In this document: positions 56,600-64,000 of the stretch, one piece after another
How positions within the stretch are numbered: position 1 is the first letter of the stretch
How the letters are laid out: each line of letters opens with the position of its first letter
NCBI RefSeq assembly: GCF_011039075.1
Contig: NZ_JAAKEG010000005.1
Span: 62,001-126,000 of the forward strand
Source of the DNA: Adlercreutzia sp. ZJ304
GTDB lineage: Bacteria; Actinomycetota; Coriobacteriia; Coriobacteriales; Eggerthellaceae
Length of the DNA stretch: 64,000 bases
Reading direction: 5' to 3'
Program-made: the position numbers and the translations under genes
The notes under the pieces: generated by a model
Database searches by the model: none
What the model saw: the letters and a program-made list of their open reading frames with translations, nothing else
What the model was told of the DNA's origin: nothing

Positions 56600-58102
56600 G
56601 CTGGGTACATCTCCCGTGCCCGCAGCTTCCAATTCGCGCTCTTTTTCCTCGTTGGCACGTATTTCTTCGCGAGAAAGTCCTTTCCAAGTAGGCTCAATAC
56701 CACGCGCTTTGTCTTGCATCATTCCCACAACGCCCGGAATAATGTAAGCCAGCCAGCAAATAATAGCGCCCCAGAGATTAACACCTAGGAAATTCGCATA
56801 CTTGCCAGCGCCTATATTCATAAACGAGAGCGATGCCGCATCAACAACATCCCAAATGCCCAAAACCATGCCAATCCAGAAGGCTAGGAAGAAACCTACT
56901 TTAGTCGGCTTCACTACGCCATGCATTAAGAAGATGGGACCTAAGCCCATTATCATGGTGCCGGAAATTGTGGTAGCTAGAATAATGTCGGCGCCCATAA
57001 TCATAGGCAGGTTGCCCACAATTGCAAAAGCAATCATAAACAAAATGCCCGCACGGCGAACATGATCTAGATTCTTACCCAAAATGCCCGGCAAATCGCG
57101 CGCGGTCAGCTTCGAAAGCGCTGTAAAAGTTGAGTCCAGCGTAGAGCCAGCCGTCATTATCATTATGACTGCCATGCAGAAGAACGCCAGTATACCGAAC
57201 GATTCCGCAACAACCACAGGCGCGTCTGAGCCACTAATGCTCATTCCCTCAAGATAGGCGTACACGCCGATGAACGAAAACAGCACAATAGCTACAAAAC
57301 CCAGCAAGCCAGCCACGATAAATGCTTTCAGCATTTTCTTGGCTTCACATAGAAAGCCGCGGTCGGTTAGCACCGCATCGTGAAAACCGTAGCTTAAGCA
57401 TTGCAAGCCAGCACCTATTATGAAGTCAACGCCGCCTTCCAGTGTCCATACGCCGGTTGACATGAATTCACCAACACCATGTGTGGGCACAACAAAGCAC
57501 AACACTGCAATAAGCAACGCTGCGAATAGTATTGCTTGCACCATGTCGGTAATAAGAGAGCCGCGCATGCCCGAGCGACAACAATATGCCAGCGTAAGTA
57601 GAGTGAACAAAATTGCTGCAATAATAAACGGTGCAGTACCCGAATTGCCATAGTAGGCACCTACAACAGATGTGTTCGACCAAATTTCGTTAAACAGACG
57701 TACAAGAATAGCTGCCGAAAAACAAAATGCCGCTGCAACCCCATAATGCTCGGTTAGGAAGCTGACAAGCGACGTTGCGCGAAACTTCACGCGAAGCCTA
57801 TAAAGCGCCCAACCGGTTAGCGGAATACACAGCCAATATACTGCGTATCCAACACCGCCTACAATACCGAAATTGGCGCCCATATTAGCCGCGTTTGTAA
57901 CCGACTTCGCAAAAATCCATGCAATGAAGACGGACGCCATGACAAGCCAAGGATTGGCATCGCGTCCCTTGCGATCTTCACCTCTAAAGAAGCCGCCTAC
58001 AGTCACAGTCTTCGGGGCTATGGCAAACATCACAATGCCATATACGATCATAAAGCCCCAGAAGAATATACCGGTGGTCATATCCATCGTCATGCCTTTC
58101 AA
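56561..58102 (-). CDS. Sodium:solute symporter family (SSS) transporter
   Basis: A 513-residue carrier with about 13 membrane segments. SSS features include the first-helix pattern with NAANMGANFG and the GSTLDSTFTALSKLTARDL block (near 328-346). The substrate is unknown. Its promoter region carries two dyads, indicating regulated expression. The metallophosphoesterase-radical SAM gene lies directly upstream in the same direction. The last 13 codons overlap the convergent GyrI-like gene. Confidence 0.9.
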   Translation of the reverse strand: MKGMTMDMTTGIFFWGFMIVYGIVMFAIAPKTVTVGGFFRGEDRKGRDANPWLVMASVFIAWIFAKSVTNAANMGANFGIVGGVGYAVYWLCIPLTGWALYRLRVKFRATSLVSFLTEHYGVAAAFCFSAAILVRLFNEIWSNTSVVGAYYGNSGTAPFIIAAILFTLLTLAYCCRSGMRGSLITDMVQAILFAALLIAVLCFVVPTHGVGEFMSTGVWTLEGGVDFIIGAGLQCLSYGFHDAVLTDRGFLCEAKKMLKAFIVAGLLGFVAIVLFSFIGVYAYLEGMSISGSDAPVVVAESFGILAFFCMAVIMIMTAGSTLDSTFTALSKLTARDLPGILGKNLDHVRRAGILFMIAFAIVGNLPMIMGADIILATTISGTMIMGLGPIFLMHGVVKPTKVGFFLAFWIGMVLGIWDVVDAASLSFMNIGAGKYANFLGVNLWGAIICWLAYIIPGVVGMMQDKARGIEPTWKGLSREEIRANEEKERELEAAGTGDVPSLHSCNGQANYGS

Positions 58103-58130
58103 CCTCCTTTTTGCGTGGGCATGATGTTAA

Positions 58131-58185
58131 ACATAGTTTGTCTATGTCTAATATTGGACATTAACCAATATATATAATTTGTCAA
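58131..58185 (-). promoter_or_regulatory. Promoter region of the SSS symporter with two dyads
   Basis: On the minus strand TTGACA (58185-58180) is followed by a weak -10 region (TAATGT, 58163-58158, 16-bp spacer). The dyad ATATTGG (58151-58157)/CCAATAT (58165-58171) overlaps the -10, and a second dyad ACATAG (58131-58136)/CTATGT (58142-58147) lies just downstream. These look like operator sites for a dimeric regulator not identified here. Confidence 0.55.
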
Positions 58186-58231
58186 CTTTAGAATCGGCAG
58201 ACGCACACATGTGCCACCCAAGCGCCCTATT

Positions 58232-60256
58232 CTAGCTGGCTTCGCCCTGCACTAATGTGCCACCGCAGCTAGACCCAAACCCAGCGGTACACGCATAACA
58301 ATGGTTCCCAAACTTAATGCTGCGCTGAAGCGAACGAGCAGCATTGTTAGCGTAATCGGCAATGTTTATAGGTCCGTTTTCATCCTCGGCAGCAAGCCCC
58401 AATGCTAAATTGAAGTCGCAGTCATACACCGTGCCATCCCACCCTACGGAAAGCTGATGGCGGCACATCATGTTTTCGCATGTATCAGGGTTGAAACTGT
58501 CTATTAGCAAATCCATATAATTCTGGAATGCGCCGGAATCTATAAGACTTGCACCATATTTACCAATAGGGTTATTTGCGACAGCAAATAGATTATTAAA
58601 ATCAATGCCTACCTGCCCCAAACGTCGCCTATACATCTGTTCAAGTTCATTCTGCTCTGGCGGCATAATTGGCTCTTGCGGGTTAAACACTAAATCTAAT
58701 ACACAAGAAGAATCGCGCCCATAACCTAAGTCGTTCAGCGATTTCAATATCTTTATCGACCTGTCATATGTTTTGTGCCCGCGCTGCATATCGGCCTGCG
58801 CACCAAACACATTAGGAAGCGACGCCGCAAGTTCTATACCCAAACGTGCATACACATCCAAAAGATGGGAATACTCAGGCAAATCTAGCACTGTCAAATT
58901 TGTACGCACCATTACATTAGACACAGCATTGGCAGCCTCGCGCAAAAACCACTCGAATTCCGGATGCATTTCAGGCGCGCCACCCGTTATGTCTATAGTC
59001 TGCATTTGTCTATCGCGCGCCACTTTCAAAATGGCTTCCAACGTTTCATGATTCATATGTTCGTCACGCTTAGGATTACAACCGTGATGGCAATGCGTGC
59101 AAGCCATATTGCATTTAGCCGTTAAATTCACTTGCAAAGTATTAGGAAACGGATCGGTTATCGTACACGATTCATCGTCTAACACATCTTCGAAGTACAA
59201 CAGCTTGGCTAATTCCAAATTCACATCGCGCACTGTAGCCCGAGTGCCGCTTCTTCGAACGCCCGCAGCAGAAGGTCCACAACTAAACCCACCCAGCAAA
59301 GAGTCGATCAAATAGTCTTCCGGACCGTTAAGTATGCGGTCCCTGTACGATACAGCCGCAGGACTAGTTTCACTCCACAACGCATCAAACCACTTCACAT
59401 ACGCATTATGATCGTAGCGAACAGGCACAGCCTGAATGAACAAATCATCAAGCTGCGTGCCAAACGACCATTCTTCACTAGAATTGCACGCAATGCGAAT
59501 GCATAACCCGAAATTCTCGCCCGCAAAATTCGGAAGGCCAGCGGCACCGTTATTTATAATGGCGCCACGCGCCAACGTTAGAGCCACAGGCGCGCACGTA
59601 TGCGTTGTGACAAAAACATCAATGCTGTTTGCCGCCATGAAACCATCTAATTCGTCTTGCCGCATTATGTCTTGCAGGGTTTCGCGCGAGCAATCCCATC
59701 CACCTATCAGCTTCTCGTCGCCATGGGTTATTCCCACCTTAAAGCCAGCTACATCTACAGTAAGCGTAGCTGGACGCCCAACAAGACGCTGCTTTAATTC
59801 GGGATGCTTATCTACCGCTATAGACAGCATCTTATGTATTCTGTTCGAACGCGAAACCGCCTCGTCAGTCGTACATTCCGGATAGGCGCAGCCGCACCCC
59901 ACCCCCACATCGGTCTGACGACGCAGTTCAGCTTCAACATTGCCTACCAGCGGCACATATTTCTGAATACGATCTTCAATAGCGGCGAAATTTTCGGCAG
60001 TTTTGTCAAACCAGTGCGCGTCGCCGTTAAATACCACAAGTGTTTTCTTGCTGCTGTCTTCCGCCTGAACCATAGCCTCTATAGCATCGAGCGCGAAAGG
60101 ATTGCCGTACAAACCACCTACCACATACAAAACATCGCAACTTTCCTGCGGCGTACCGCTGAATGCATCTTTAGCAATCTTGTAGTCAATAGGACAAGCG
60201 CGCCCGGCATCTTTGAACAAACGGCGCTTCACGCTATGAGACTGGCAAGTTGACAT
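58232..60256 (-). CDS. Fusion: metallophosphoesterase plus ArsS-like radical SAM protein
   Basis: A 674-residue protein. The N-terminal half resembles calcineurin-type phosphoesterases: VVGGLYGN (near 45), FNGDAHWFD (near 76), LVGNVEAE, THGDE (near 177) and THTCAP (near 218) supply Asp, Asn and His ligands. An extra cysteine cluster CGCAYPEC lies near 119-126. The C-terminal half (about 345-674) is a radical SAM enzyme: CNMACTHC (near 380-387) gives the CxxxCxxC cluster motif, and ITGGAPEMHPEF is the second motif. A cysteine-rich end (CYACTAGFGSSCGG) matches the ArsS/rSAM-SeCys family, some members of which use selenocysteine; here cysteines are encoded. GGAGG precedes the ATG. The reaction is unknown; an organoarsenic or other phosphorylated product is possible. 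No arsM is nearby. Confidence 0.88.
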   Translation of the reverse strand: MSTCQSHSVKRRLFKDAGRACPIDYKIAKDAFSGTPQESCDVLYVVGGLYGNPFALDAIEAMVQAEDSSKKTLVVFNGDAHWFDKTAENFAAIEDRIQKYVPLVGNVEAELRRQTDVGVGCGCAYPECTTDEAVSRSNRIHKMLSIAVDKHPELKQRLVGRPATLTVDVAGFKVGITHGDEKLIGGWDCSRETLQDIMRQDELDGFMAANSIDVFVTTHTCAPVALTLARGAIINNGAAGLPNFAGENFGLCIRIACNSSEEWSFGTQLDDLFIQAVPVRYDHNAYVKWFDALWSETSPAAVSYRDRILNGPEDYLIDSLLGGFSCGPSAAGVRRSGTRATVRDVNLELAKLLYFEDVLDDESCTITDPFPNTLQVNLTAKCNMACTHCHHGCNPKRDEHMNHETLEAILKVARDRQMQTIDITGGAPEMHPEFEWFLREAANAVSNVMVRTNLTVLDLPEYSHLLDVYARLGIELAASLPNVFGAQADMQRGHKTYDRSIKILKSLNDLGYGRDSSCVLDLVFNPQEPIMPPEQNELEQMYRRRLGQVGIDFNNLFAVANNPIGKYGASLIDSGAFQNYMDLLIDSFNPDTCENMMCRHQLSVGWDGTVYDCDFNLALGLAAEDENGPINIADYANNAARSLQRSIKFGNHCYACTAGFGSSCGGTLVQGEAS

Positions 60257-60293
60257 ACACCCCTCCGTTATTTAAGTGCATAAAACACATTGG

Positions 60294-60312
60294 ATTATAT
60301 CTAATACTAGAT
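60294..60312 (-). promoter_or_regulatory. -10 box and dyad upstream of the phosphoesterase-radical SAM gene
   Basis: On the minus strand a perfect TATAAT lies at 60299-60294. The dyad ATCTA (60299-60303)/TAGAT (60308-60312) overlaps its upstream edge. No good -35 box was recognised, so activation by a regulator is possible. Confidence 0.5.
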
Positions 60313-60371
60313 GCACGACTAGCGATTTTCGCTAAACAGAATTGCACGCATATCAACTTTTGCAGAAAAAA

Positions 60372-60514
60372 TGGTCAAAACTTCCGGCTTTCCACGGTGG
60401 AAGTGCCATATAGCCCGCTTGAAATGTGGAGGACACTAGGCAAACAGTGTTCAATGGTGTCTCGGCGGGTGCTATTAGGTGTGTTTGAGTGTGGAAAGTC
60501 GGAAGTTTTGACCA
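60372..60514. mobile_element. MITE-like element, copy 2 (143 bp, inverted relative to copy 1)
   Basis: Terminal inverted repeats of 23 bp (60372-60394 and 60492-60514) differ at one position (GGC for GAC in the left end). The length is exactly 143 bp as in copy 1. When reverse-complemented its interior aligns with copy 1, sharing words such as CTGTTTGCC and CTCCACA. It lies between the radical SAM gene and the AGCS symporter, ten bases from the stop of the latter. An A-run and a T-run flank it. Confidence 0.85.
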
Positions 60515-60524
60515 TTTTTCCGAA

Positions 60525-62075
60525 TTAAAGTTCCCGCAATCCGTCAGACACCAAACTTGCCGCACCATTTTGCTGCATTATTGGAAATTTACTTTCGTCG
60601 GTGGTTATGCGCCCGGTTGTGCGCCGATTGTCGGTGTTGTTCCAGCACTCACACGCAGGCATTCCCGGAATTGACGACACATTAAACACAGGATTTACAC
60701 CCGCTTTGCGCTGACGCGCGTAATCATCCAGACAACGAATAGCCCACTTCCCCAGCAGCAAAATGCCAACAAGATTAATGATGCACATAATGCCCATCAG
60801 AATATCGGCTATGTTCCATGCCAAATCGAAACTGCTTAAACAACCTGCAAAAATTACGACTAAACAAGCAATCCTAAACCAAAAAATGAGGCGTTTCTTT
60901 TCGCCGAAAATGAATTTCAAGTTTGACTCTGCGTAAAAGTAGTTGCCGATAAGACTGGTATAAGCAAATAGAAAAACAGCTACCGTAATGAAGGCTATGC
61001 CAATATTGCCCGCGAATTGATAGACAGCCATTTGTACCAACGGCATCCCGTTTAAGCCAGACGCAGCTTGAGGGTTTTGCACCATAAACACCAGCACCAA
61101 CATAGCCGAGCAGGTGCAGATAAACATAGTGTCAATATAAACAGACAGCGTTTGCACCAATCCCTGCTTCACCGGATGCGACACCGATGCCGTTGCGGCG
61201 GCATTAGGCGCCGAACCCATGCCAGCCTCGTTAGAGAAAAGACCGCGCTTAATTCCCAGCATAACCGCTGAGCCGGCAAATCCGCCGAATATAGCCTGAA
61301 AATCGAAGGCGGAACTAAACATCAGAGAGAAAGCCTGCGGCAGCAGACCAACATTGCTTAAAGTTACCCAAATGCCAAGCGCGATATAAGCCAAAGCCAT
61401 AATGGGCACAACTACGGAGTTGATAACTGAAATGCGCTTAGCGCCACCAAAAATAACAACCGCCGTTAGTGTAGTAAGTACAACGCCCATAATTACAGCC
61501 GCGCCGTTGGTGGAGTAATCAGGAATGTAGTATTCCAGTGCCGAAGCCGCATTATAAGCTTGAAGCTCATTAAAACCTATGGCATAGCAAGCTATAAGCG
61601 AGACAGCAAACATTACGCCCATCCATCTCTTGCCTAAACCTTGCTGCATATAGTACGCCGGACCGCCGCGAAATTCTCCATCGCCAACTTTGACTTTCCA
61701 GATTTGCGCAAGCGTAGACTCCACAAAAGCCGAAGCGGCACCAATAAGCGCCATTGCCCACATCCAAAACAACGCACCCGGACCACCTATAGCCAAAGCG
61801 GTCGCAATACCGGCTATATTGCCCGTGCCTACGCGCGACCCGGTTGATACCATCATAGCTTGAAACGACGAAATAGCTTTGCCGCCCGCGTCAACGCGCT
61901 TTTCGGAAAGCTGGGTAAGCATATCTTTAATGTATCGCAGCTGTACGAACCGCGTGCGAATGGTGAAATACACCCCGGTAAACACCAACAGGATTACCAA
62001 AATATAGGTGTACATAAAACTATTGATATCGCCCGTTAACGAAACAAGAAAGCTACTTACGCTTGCCGTATCCAT
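60525..62075 (-). CDS. Sodium:alanine/glycine symporter, AGCS family
   Basis: A 516-residue amino acid carrier. The AGCS hallmarks GTGNIAGIATALAIGGPGALFWMW (near 79-102, in two parts) and GIKRGLFSNEAGMGSAPNAAA (near 272-292) are present. Ten to eleven membrane segments are visible. The last 50 residues are hydrophilic and end next to the MITE, so the tail could have been altered by its insertion. It is divergent from the two-component genes across a region with a perfect palindrome. Confidence 0.94.
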   Translation of the reverse strand: MDTASVSSFLVSLTGDINSFMYTYILVILLVFTGVYFTIRTRFVQLRYIKDMLTQLSEKRVDAGGKAISSFQAMMVSTGSRVGTGNIAGIATALAIGGPGALFWMWAMALIGAASAFVESTLAQIWKVKVGDGEFRGGPAYYMQQGLGKRWMGVMFAVSLIACYAIGFNELQAYNAASALEYYIPDYSTNGAAVIMGVVLTTLTAVVIFGGAKRISVINSVVVPIMALAYIALGIWVTLSNVGLLPQAFSLMFSSAFDFQAIFGGFAGSAVMLGIKRGLFSNEAGMGSAPNAAATASVSHPVKQGLVQTLSVYIDTMFICTCSAMLVLVFMVQNPQAASGLNGMPLVQMAVYQFAGNIGIAFITVAVFLFAYTSLIGNYFYAESNLKFIFGEKKRLIFWFRIACLVVIFAGCLSSFDLAWNIADILMGIMCIINLVGILLLGKWAIRCLDDYARQRKAGVNPVFNVSSIPGMPACECWNNTDNRRTTGRITTDESKFPIMQQNGAASLVSDGLREL

Positions 62076-62160
62076 TGCGACACTCCCTCTCTGTAAAGCT
62101 GCCGCCTTTCTGTCGCCTCCATAAGCGTTTAGTTGAAGATGGCTTCTCCAAAGTAAGAAT

Positions 62161-62181
62161 GAGAATGTAAATTACATTCTC
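62161..62181. promoter_or_regulatory. Perfect 21-bp palindrome between the AGCS and two-component genes
   Basis: The arms GAGAATGTAA (62161-62170) and TTACATTCTC (62172-62181) are perfect inverted repeats around a central A. It lies 86 bp upstream of the AGCS start and about 190 bp upstream of the response regulator. The size and symmetry fit a dimeric repressor such as a Fur-family protein, but the factor cannot be assigned. Confidence 0.8.
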
Positions 62182-62368
62182 AAGCAGCCCAAATACAGCA
62201 CAGCCAAGATTTCCTATTTGATAAAAAGCTGTTATTACCTTTTAACCAAGATGTTGGCAAAATTGCCCAAGAACGATAACGATGCCATAATGGCGCTTGC
62301 TTTTAATGAAAGTAATGAAAGCGCAAAATTCAGTGCGCCCTTTATTGTGTCATTTGTACTGTAGATGA
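62182..62368. other. Spacer upstream of the two-component genes
   Basis: No ORF is recognised. It contains a tandem pair of TAATGAAAG words near 62304-62325. The promoter of the response regulator is probably here but was not identified with confidence. Confidence 0.4.
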
Positions 62369-63130
62369 ATGCGAGATATGGAAATGCCGCAAACAAACAG
62401 AGTACGACGCGTACTTATTGTTGAAGATGATAAAGATTTAGCCAAGATAATAAAACGTTTCTTAGAAGCAAATGAATTTTGCGTACATGCGGCTGTAAGT
62501 GCCGAAGCAGCCTACGAACTGCTAGAAAGCAAAACGTTTGACTGTTTGGTAGTAGACGTGAATTTACCGGGCGACGATGGATTTACCCTATGCAGACAAC
62601 TGCGCCGCAAAAGCGGTGTACCCTTGCTGTTCGTTTCGGCACGCATTGAAGCAGATGCCCGCATAAAAGCGTTAGAAGAAGGGGGAGATGTATACCTTCC
62701 AAAACCATTTAGCCTAAAAGAGTTATTAGCTCAGATAAAAGCGCTTATGAGGCGCAATAGCGGCACCATGACTGGAGGCAGCAGCCGAAATAGGTCTACC
62801 GAGCCAGAGGCGCCGATAACAATAGGTCCATTCACGCTTGATATTTCAAGTGGTCGGATACTTAAAAATGGCATTCAAGTTGAACTGTCGCCCAAAGAAT
62901 TTGCGCTTGCCGCATTTTTGATGGGTAACTGCAATAAAGCCTTTTCAAAAGAAGCCCTGTTAAGCGAGATATGGGGAGCATTCTGCAGCGTAGAGGCACA
63001 AACTGTGGCGGTGCATATAAGCTGGCTGCGCGCCAAACTAGAAGACGATCCCGCCAACCCCGTTTTCTTTAAGACTGTCCGCGGAAAGGGCTATCTATTT
63101 GACGCACCAAAGGAAACAGATTCGCAATGA
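62369..63130 (+). CDS. Response regulator, OmpR/PhoB family
   Basis: A 253-residue regulator with an N-terminal receiver domain (VEDD acidic pocket at 18-21, phosphoacceptor D63 in VVDVNLP, K in YLPKPF) and a C-terminal winged helix (KEFALAAFLMGNCNKAFSKEALLSEIW and VAVHISWLRAKLEDDP...GKGYLF). The first of three ATG codons is used; either of the others, within 15 bases, is possible. It is translationally coupled to the sensor kinase (ATGA overlap). Confidence 0.93.
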   Translation: MRDMEMPQTNRVRRVLIVEDDKDLAKIIKRFLEANEFCVHAAVSAEAAYELLESKTFDCLVVDVNLPGDDGFTLCRQLRRKSGVPLLFVSARIEADARIKALEEGGDVYLPKPFSLKELLAQIKALMRRNSGTMTGGSSRNRSTEPEAPITIGPFTLDISSGRILKNGIQVELSPKEFALAAFLMGNCNKAFSKEALLSEIWGAFCSVEAQTVAVHISWLRAKLEDDPANPVFFKTVRGKGYLFDAPKETDSQ

Positions 63131-64000
63131 CAAACGAGAGCAATAGAATACAAAAGCGACTTATTGCGTATACGACAATTGCGATTGCTGCCATAGTTGC
63201 AATCGCAATATGCGCTGCAGCGTTTTGTATAGGCGATTCCGGTTCAAATAAATTGCGCGAAGAAATTTTGCATTTGAACGAGGCGCGCACCAGCTTACTA
63301 GACACAAATGCCGCAGGAAATGATGCAGGTAAAAGCGAAGCGGGCGAAAGCGCAATAGCAAGTATCGAATTGGCTGACGATGCCCTTGCATCCACGCAAG
63401 ATATCCTACGCAGCGCTGCCTCTGAACAAGATTTTCGCATACTCGCAGCAATTCTAACCTTATCCGCTGCATCAATTGTCGCCGTGTTAGTCCTGTCTTT
63501 ATATATGTATTTCAGCGTTATTCGCCCTTTTATACGCTTGGAAGATTTCGCGGGGCAAGTAGCAAATGGAAATTTAGATGCGCCTCTTGCATATGAGCGC
63601 TCTAATCCGTTTGGACGCTTCGCGTGGGCGTTCGATCATCTACGTGCAGAATTGAAGCGCTCGCGCGAAAAGGAACAAGCTGCTGCACTTGCCTACAAAA
63701 CAGCATTAGCATCGCTTTCGCACGATTTGCGCACCCCACTTGCATCGCTTCGTACTTATGCCGAAGCGCTAGAACTTCAGTTAGACCAAACTCCCGAAGA
63801 GCGCCTAGCCTACGAACGCATAATAATGTCAAAATGCGATGAAGCTGCAGAGCTTGTAGAAGATTTGTTGGTACACGCGCTAGCCGACATGGATCGCATA
63901 GATGTAACATGCACGGCAACACCCGTTGCTCCCATTCTGCACCAGTGCGCAAGCAACTTTGCCGAAGCCGTACACGTTACGTGCGTGCGTGCCGATCAAG
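63127..64000 (+). CDS. Sensor histidine kinase, partial at the window end
   Basis: The frame starts with the ATG at 63127, overlapping the response regulator stop (ATGA), and runs off the window at 64000 after 291 codons. It has a membrane segment near residues 13-36, an extracytoplasmic region of about 80 residues, a second membrane segment near 116-142, a HAMP-like segment, and the H-box SLSHDLRTPLASLRTYAEAL with phosphoacceptor H199. The ATPase domain lies outside the window. The signal is unknown. The extracytoplasmic part is rich in Ala, Glu and Ser. Confidence 0.92.
   Translation, partial: MTNESNRIQKRLIAYTTIAIAAIVAIAICAAAFCIGDSGSNKLREEILHLNEARTSLLDTNAAGNDAGKSEAGESAIASIELADDALASTQDILRSAASEQDFRILAAILTLSAASIVAVLVLSLYMYFSVIRPFIRLEDFAGQVANGNLDAPLAYERSNPFGRFAWAFDHLRAELKRSREKEQAAALAYKTALASLSHDLRTPLASLRTYAEALELQLDQTPEERLAYERIIMSKCDEAAELVEDLLVHALADMDRIDVTCTATPVAPILHQCASNFAEAVHVTCVRADQ

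Noticed and set aside
59100-59120. Selenocysteine in the ArsS-like protein
   Set aside because: The radical SAM cluster and C-terminal Cys motifs use ordinary Cys codons and the frame has no internal TGA.
62076-62160. Glycine riboswitch in front of the AGCS symporter
   Set aside because: AGCS genes are often riboswitch-controlled, but the leader is short and I could not find the conserved glycine aptamer core.
62161-62181. Naming the palindrome as a Fur or Zur box
   Set aside because: Length and symmetry fit, but the sequence does not match a consensus well enough, and no fur/zur gene is in the window.
63069-63440. Minus-strand ORFs over the sensor kinase
   Set aside because: The plus-strand frame has the H-box and is coupled to the response regulator; the minus frames are shadows.

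Overview
The window is a gene-dense bacterial chromosome segment of mid GC content by eye, with most genes on the minus strand. No rRNA or tRNA gene was recognised. The gene content suggests an actinobacterium of the class Coriobacteriia (Eggerthella/Cryptobacterium-like). The pointers are the rpiB-glyA-dCMP deaminase order, zinc-binding S14 and L24, a fused SecDF, a RecJ-RecQ fusion, BioY next to a BirA without a DNA-binding domain, and many sodium symporters. This placement is an inference from gene content, not from a database search.

Layout. 1-6.9 kb: a small membrane protein, dCMP deaminase, glyA, an array of 13 eight-base repeats, rpiB, a 939-residue flavoprotein-TsaC fusion carrying two perfect parS sites, and a second flavoprotein. 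6.9-11.6 kb: a fused double ECF ATPase, a DUF1292-like protein and SecDF. 11.6-14.3 kb: an accessory patch with an AlbA/Schlafen-type ATP-binding regulator behind a large dyad operator and a serine recombinase. 14.4-22.9 kb: an MFS carrier, the queuosine genes tgt, queH and queA, a HAD phosphatase, a cold-shock protein and ruvCAB. 22.9-24.9 kb: a scarred accessory patch with a truncated mazF, a 143-bp MITE-like element and an Rpn-family nuclease gene. 25.0-33.9 kb: ribosomal protein genes from rplB to rplO plus secY, cut off from their usual upstream (rpsJ, rplC, rplD, rplW) and downstream (adk, map, infA) partners. 34.2-50.4 kb: tig, phosphate transport, an MBL hydrolase, HigBA, Rel, RecJ-RecQ, BioY, BirA, FolP-FolK, FtsH and Hpt. 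50.5-56.6 kb: a PIN/antitoxin pair, Maf, an AlkA-like glycosylase, MntP, a GntR(YtrA)-ABC operon with a clear promoter/operator, and a GyrI-like protein. 56.6-64 kb: an SSS symporter, a metallophosphoesterase-radical SAM (ArsS-like) fusion, a second copy of the MITE, an AGCS symporter, and the start of a two-component system separated from it by a perfect 21-bp palindrome.

How the genes work together. Housekeeping functions are translation and secretion (r-proteins, SecY, SecDF, trigger factor, FtsH), recombination and repair (RuvABC, RecJ-RecQ, AlkA), folate/biotin/one-carbon metabolism (GlyA, FolPK, BioY, BirA), tRNA modification (Tgt, QueA, QueH, TsaC) and stringent response (Rel). Gene fusion is a theme: flavoprotein-TsaC, EcfA-EcfA, SecD-SecF, RecJ-RecQ, FolP-FolK and metallophosphoesterase-radical SAM. 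The strongest candidates for something new are the metallophosphoesterase-ArsS-like fusion with its neighbouring regulated sodium symporters, and the parS pair embedded in a repeat-rich linker of a fused enzyme.
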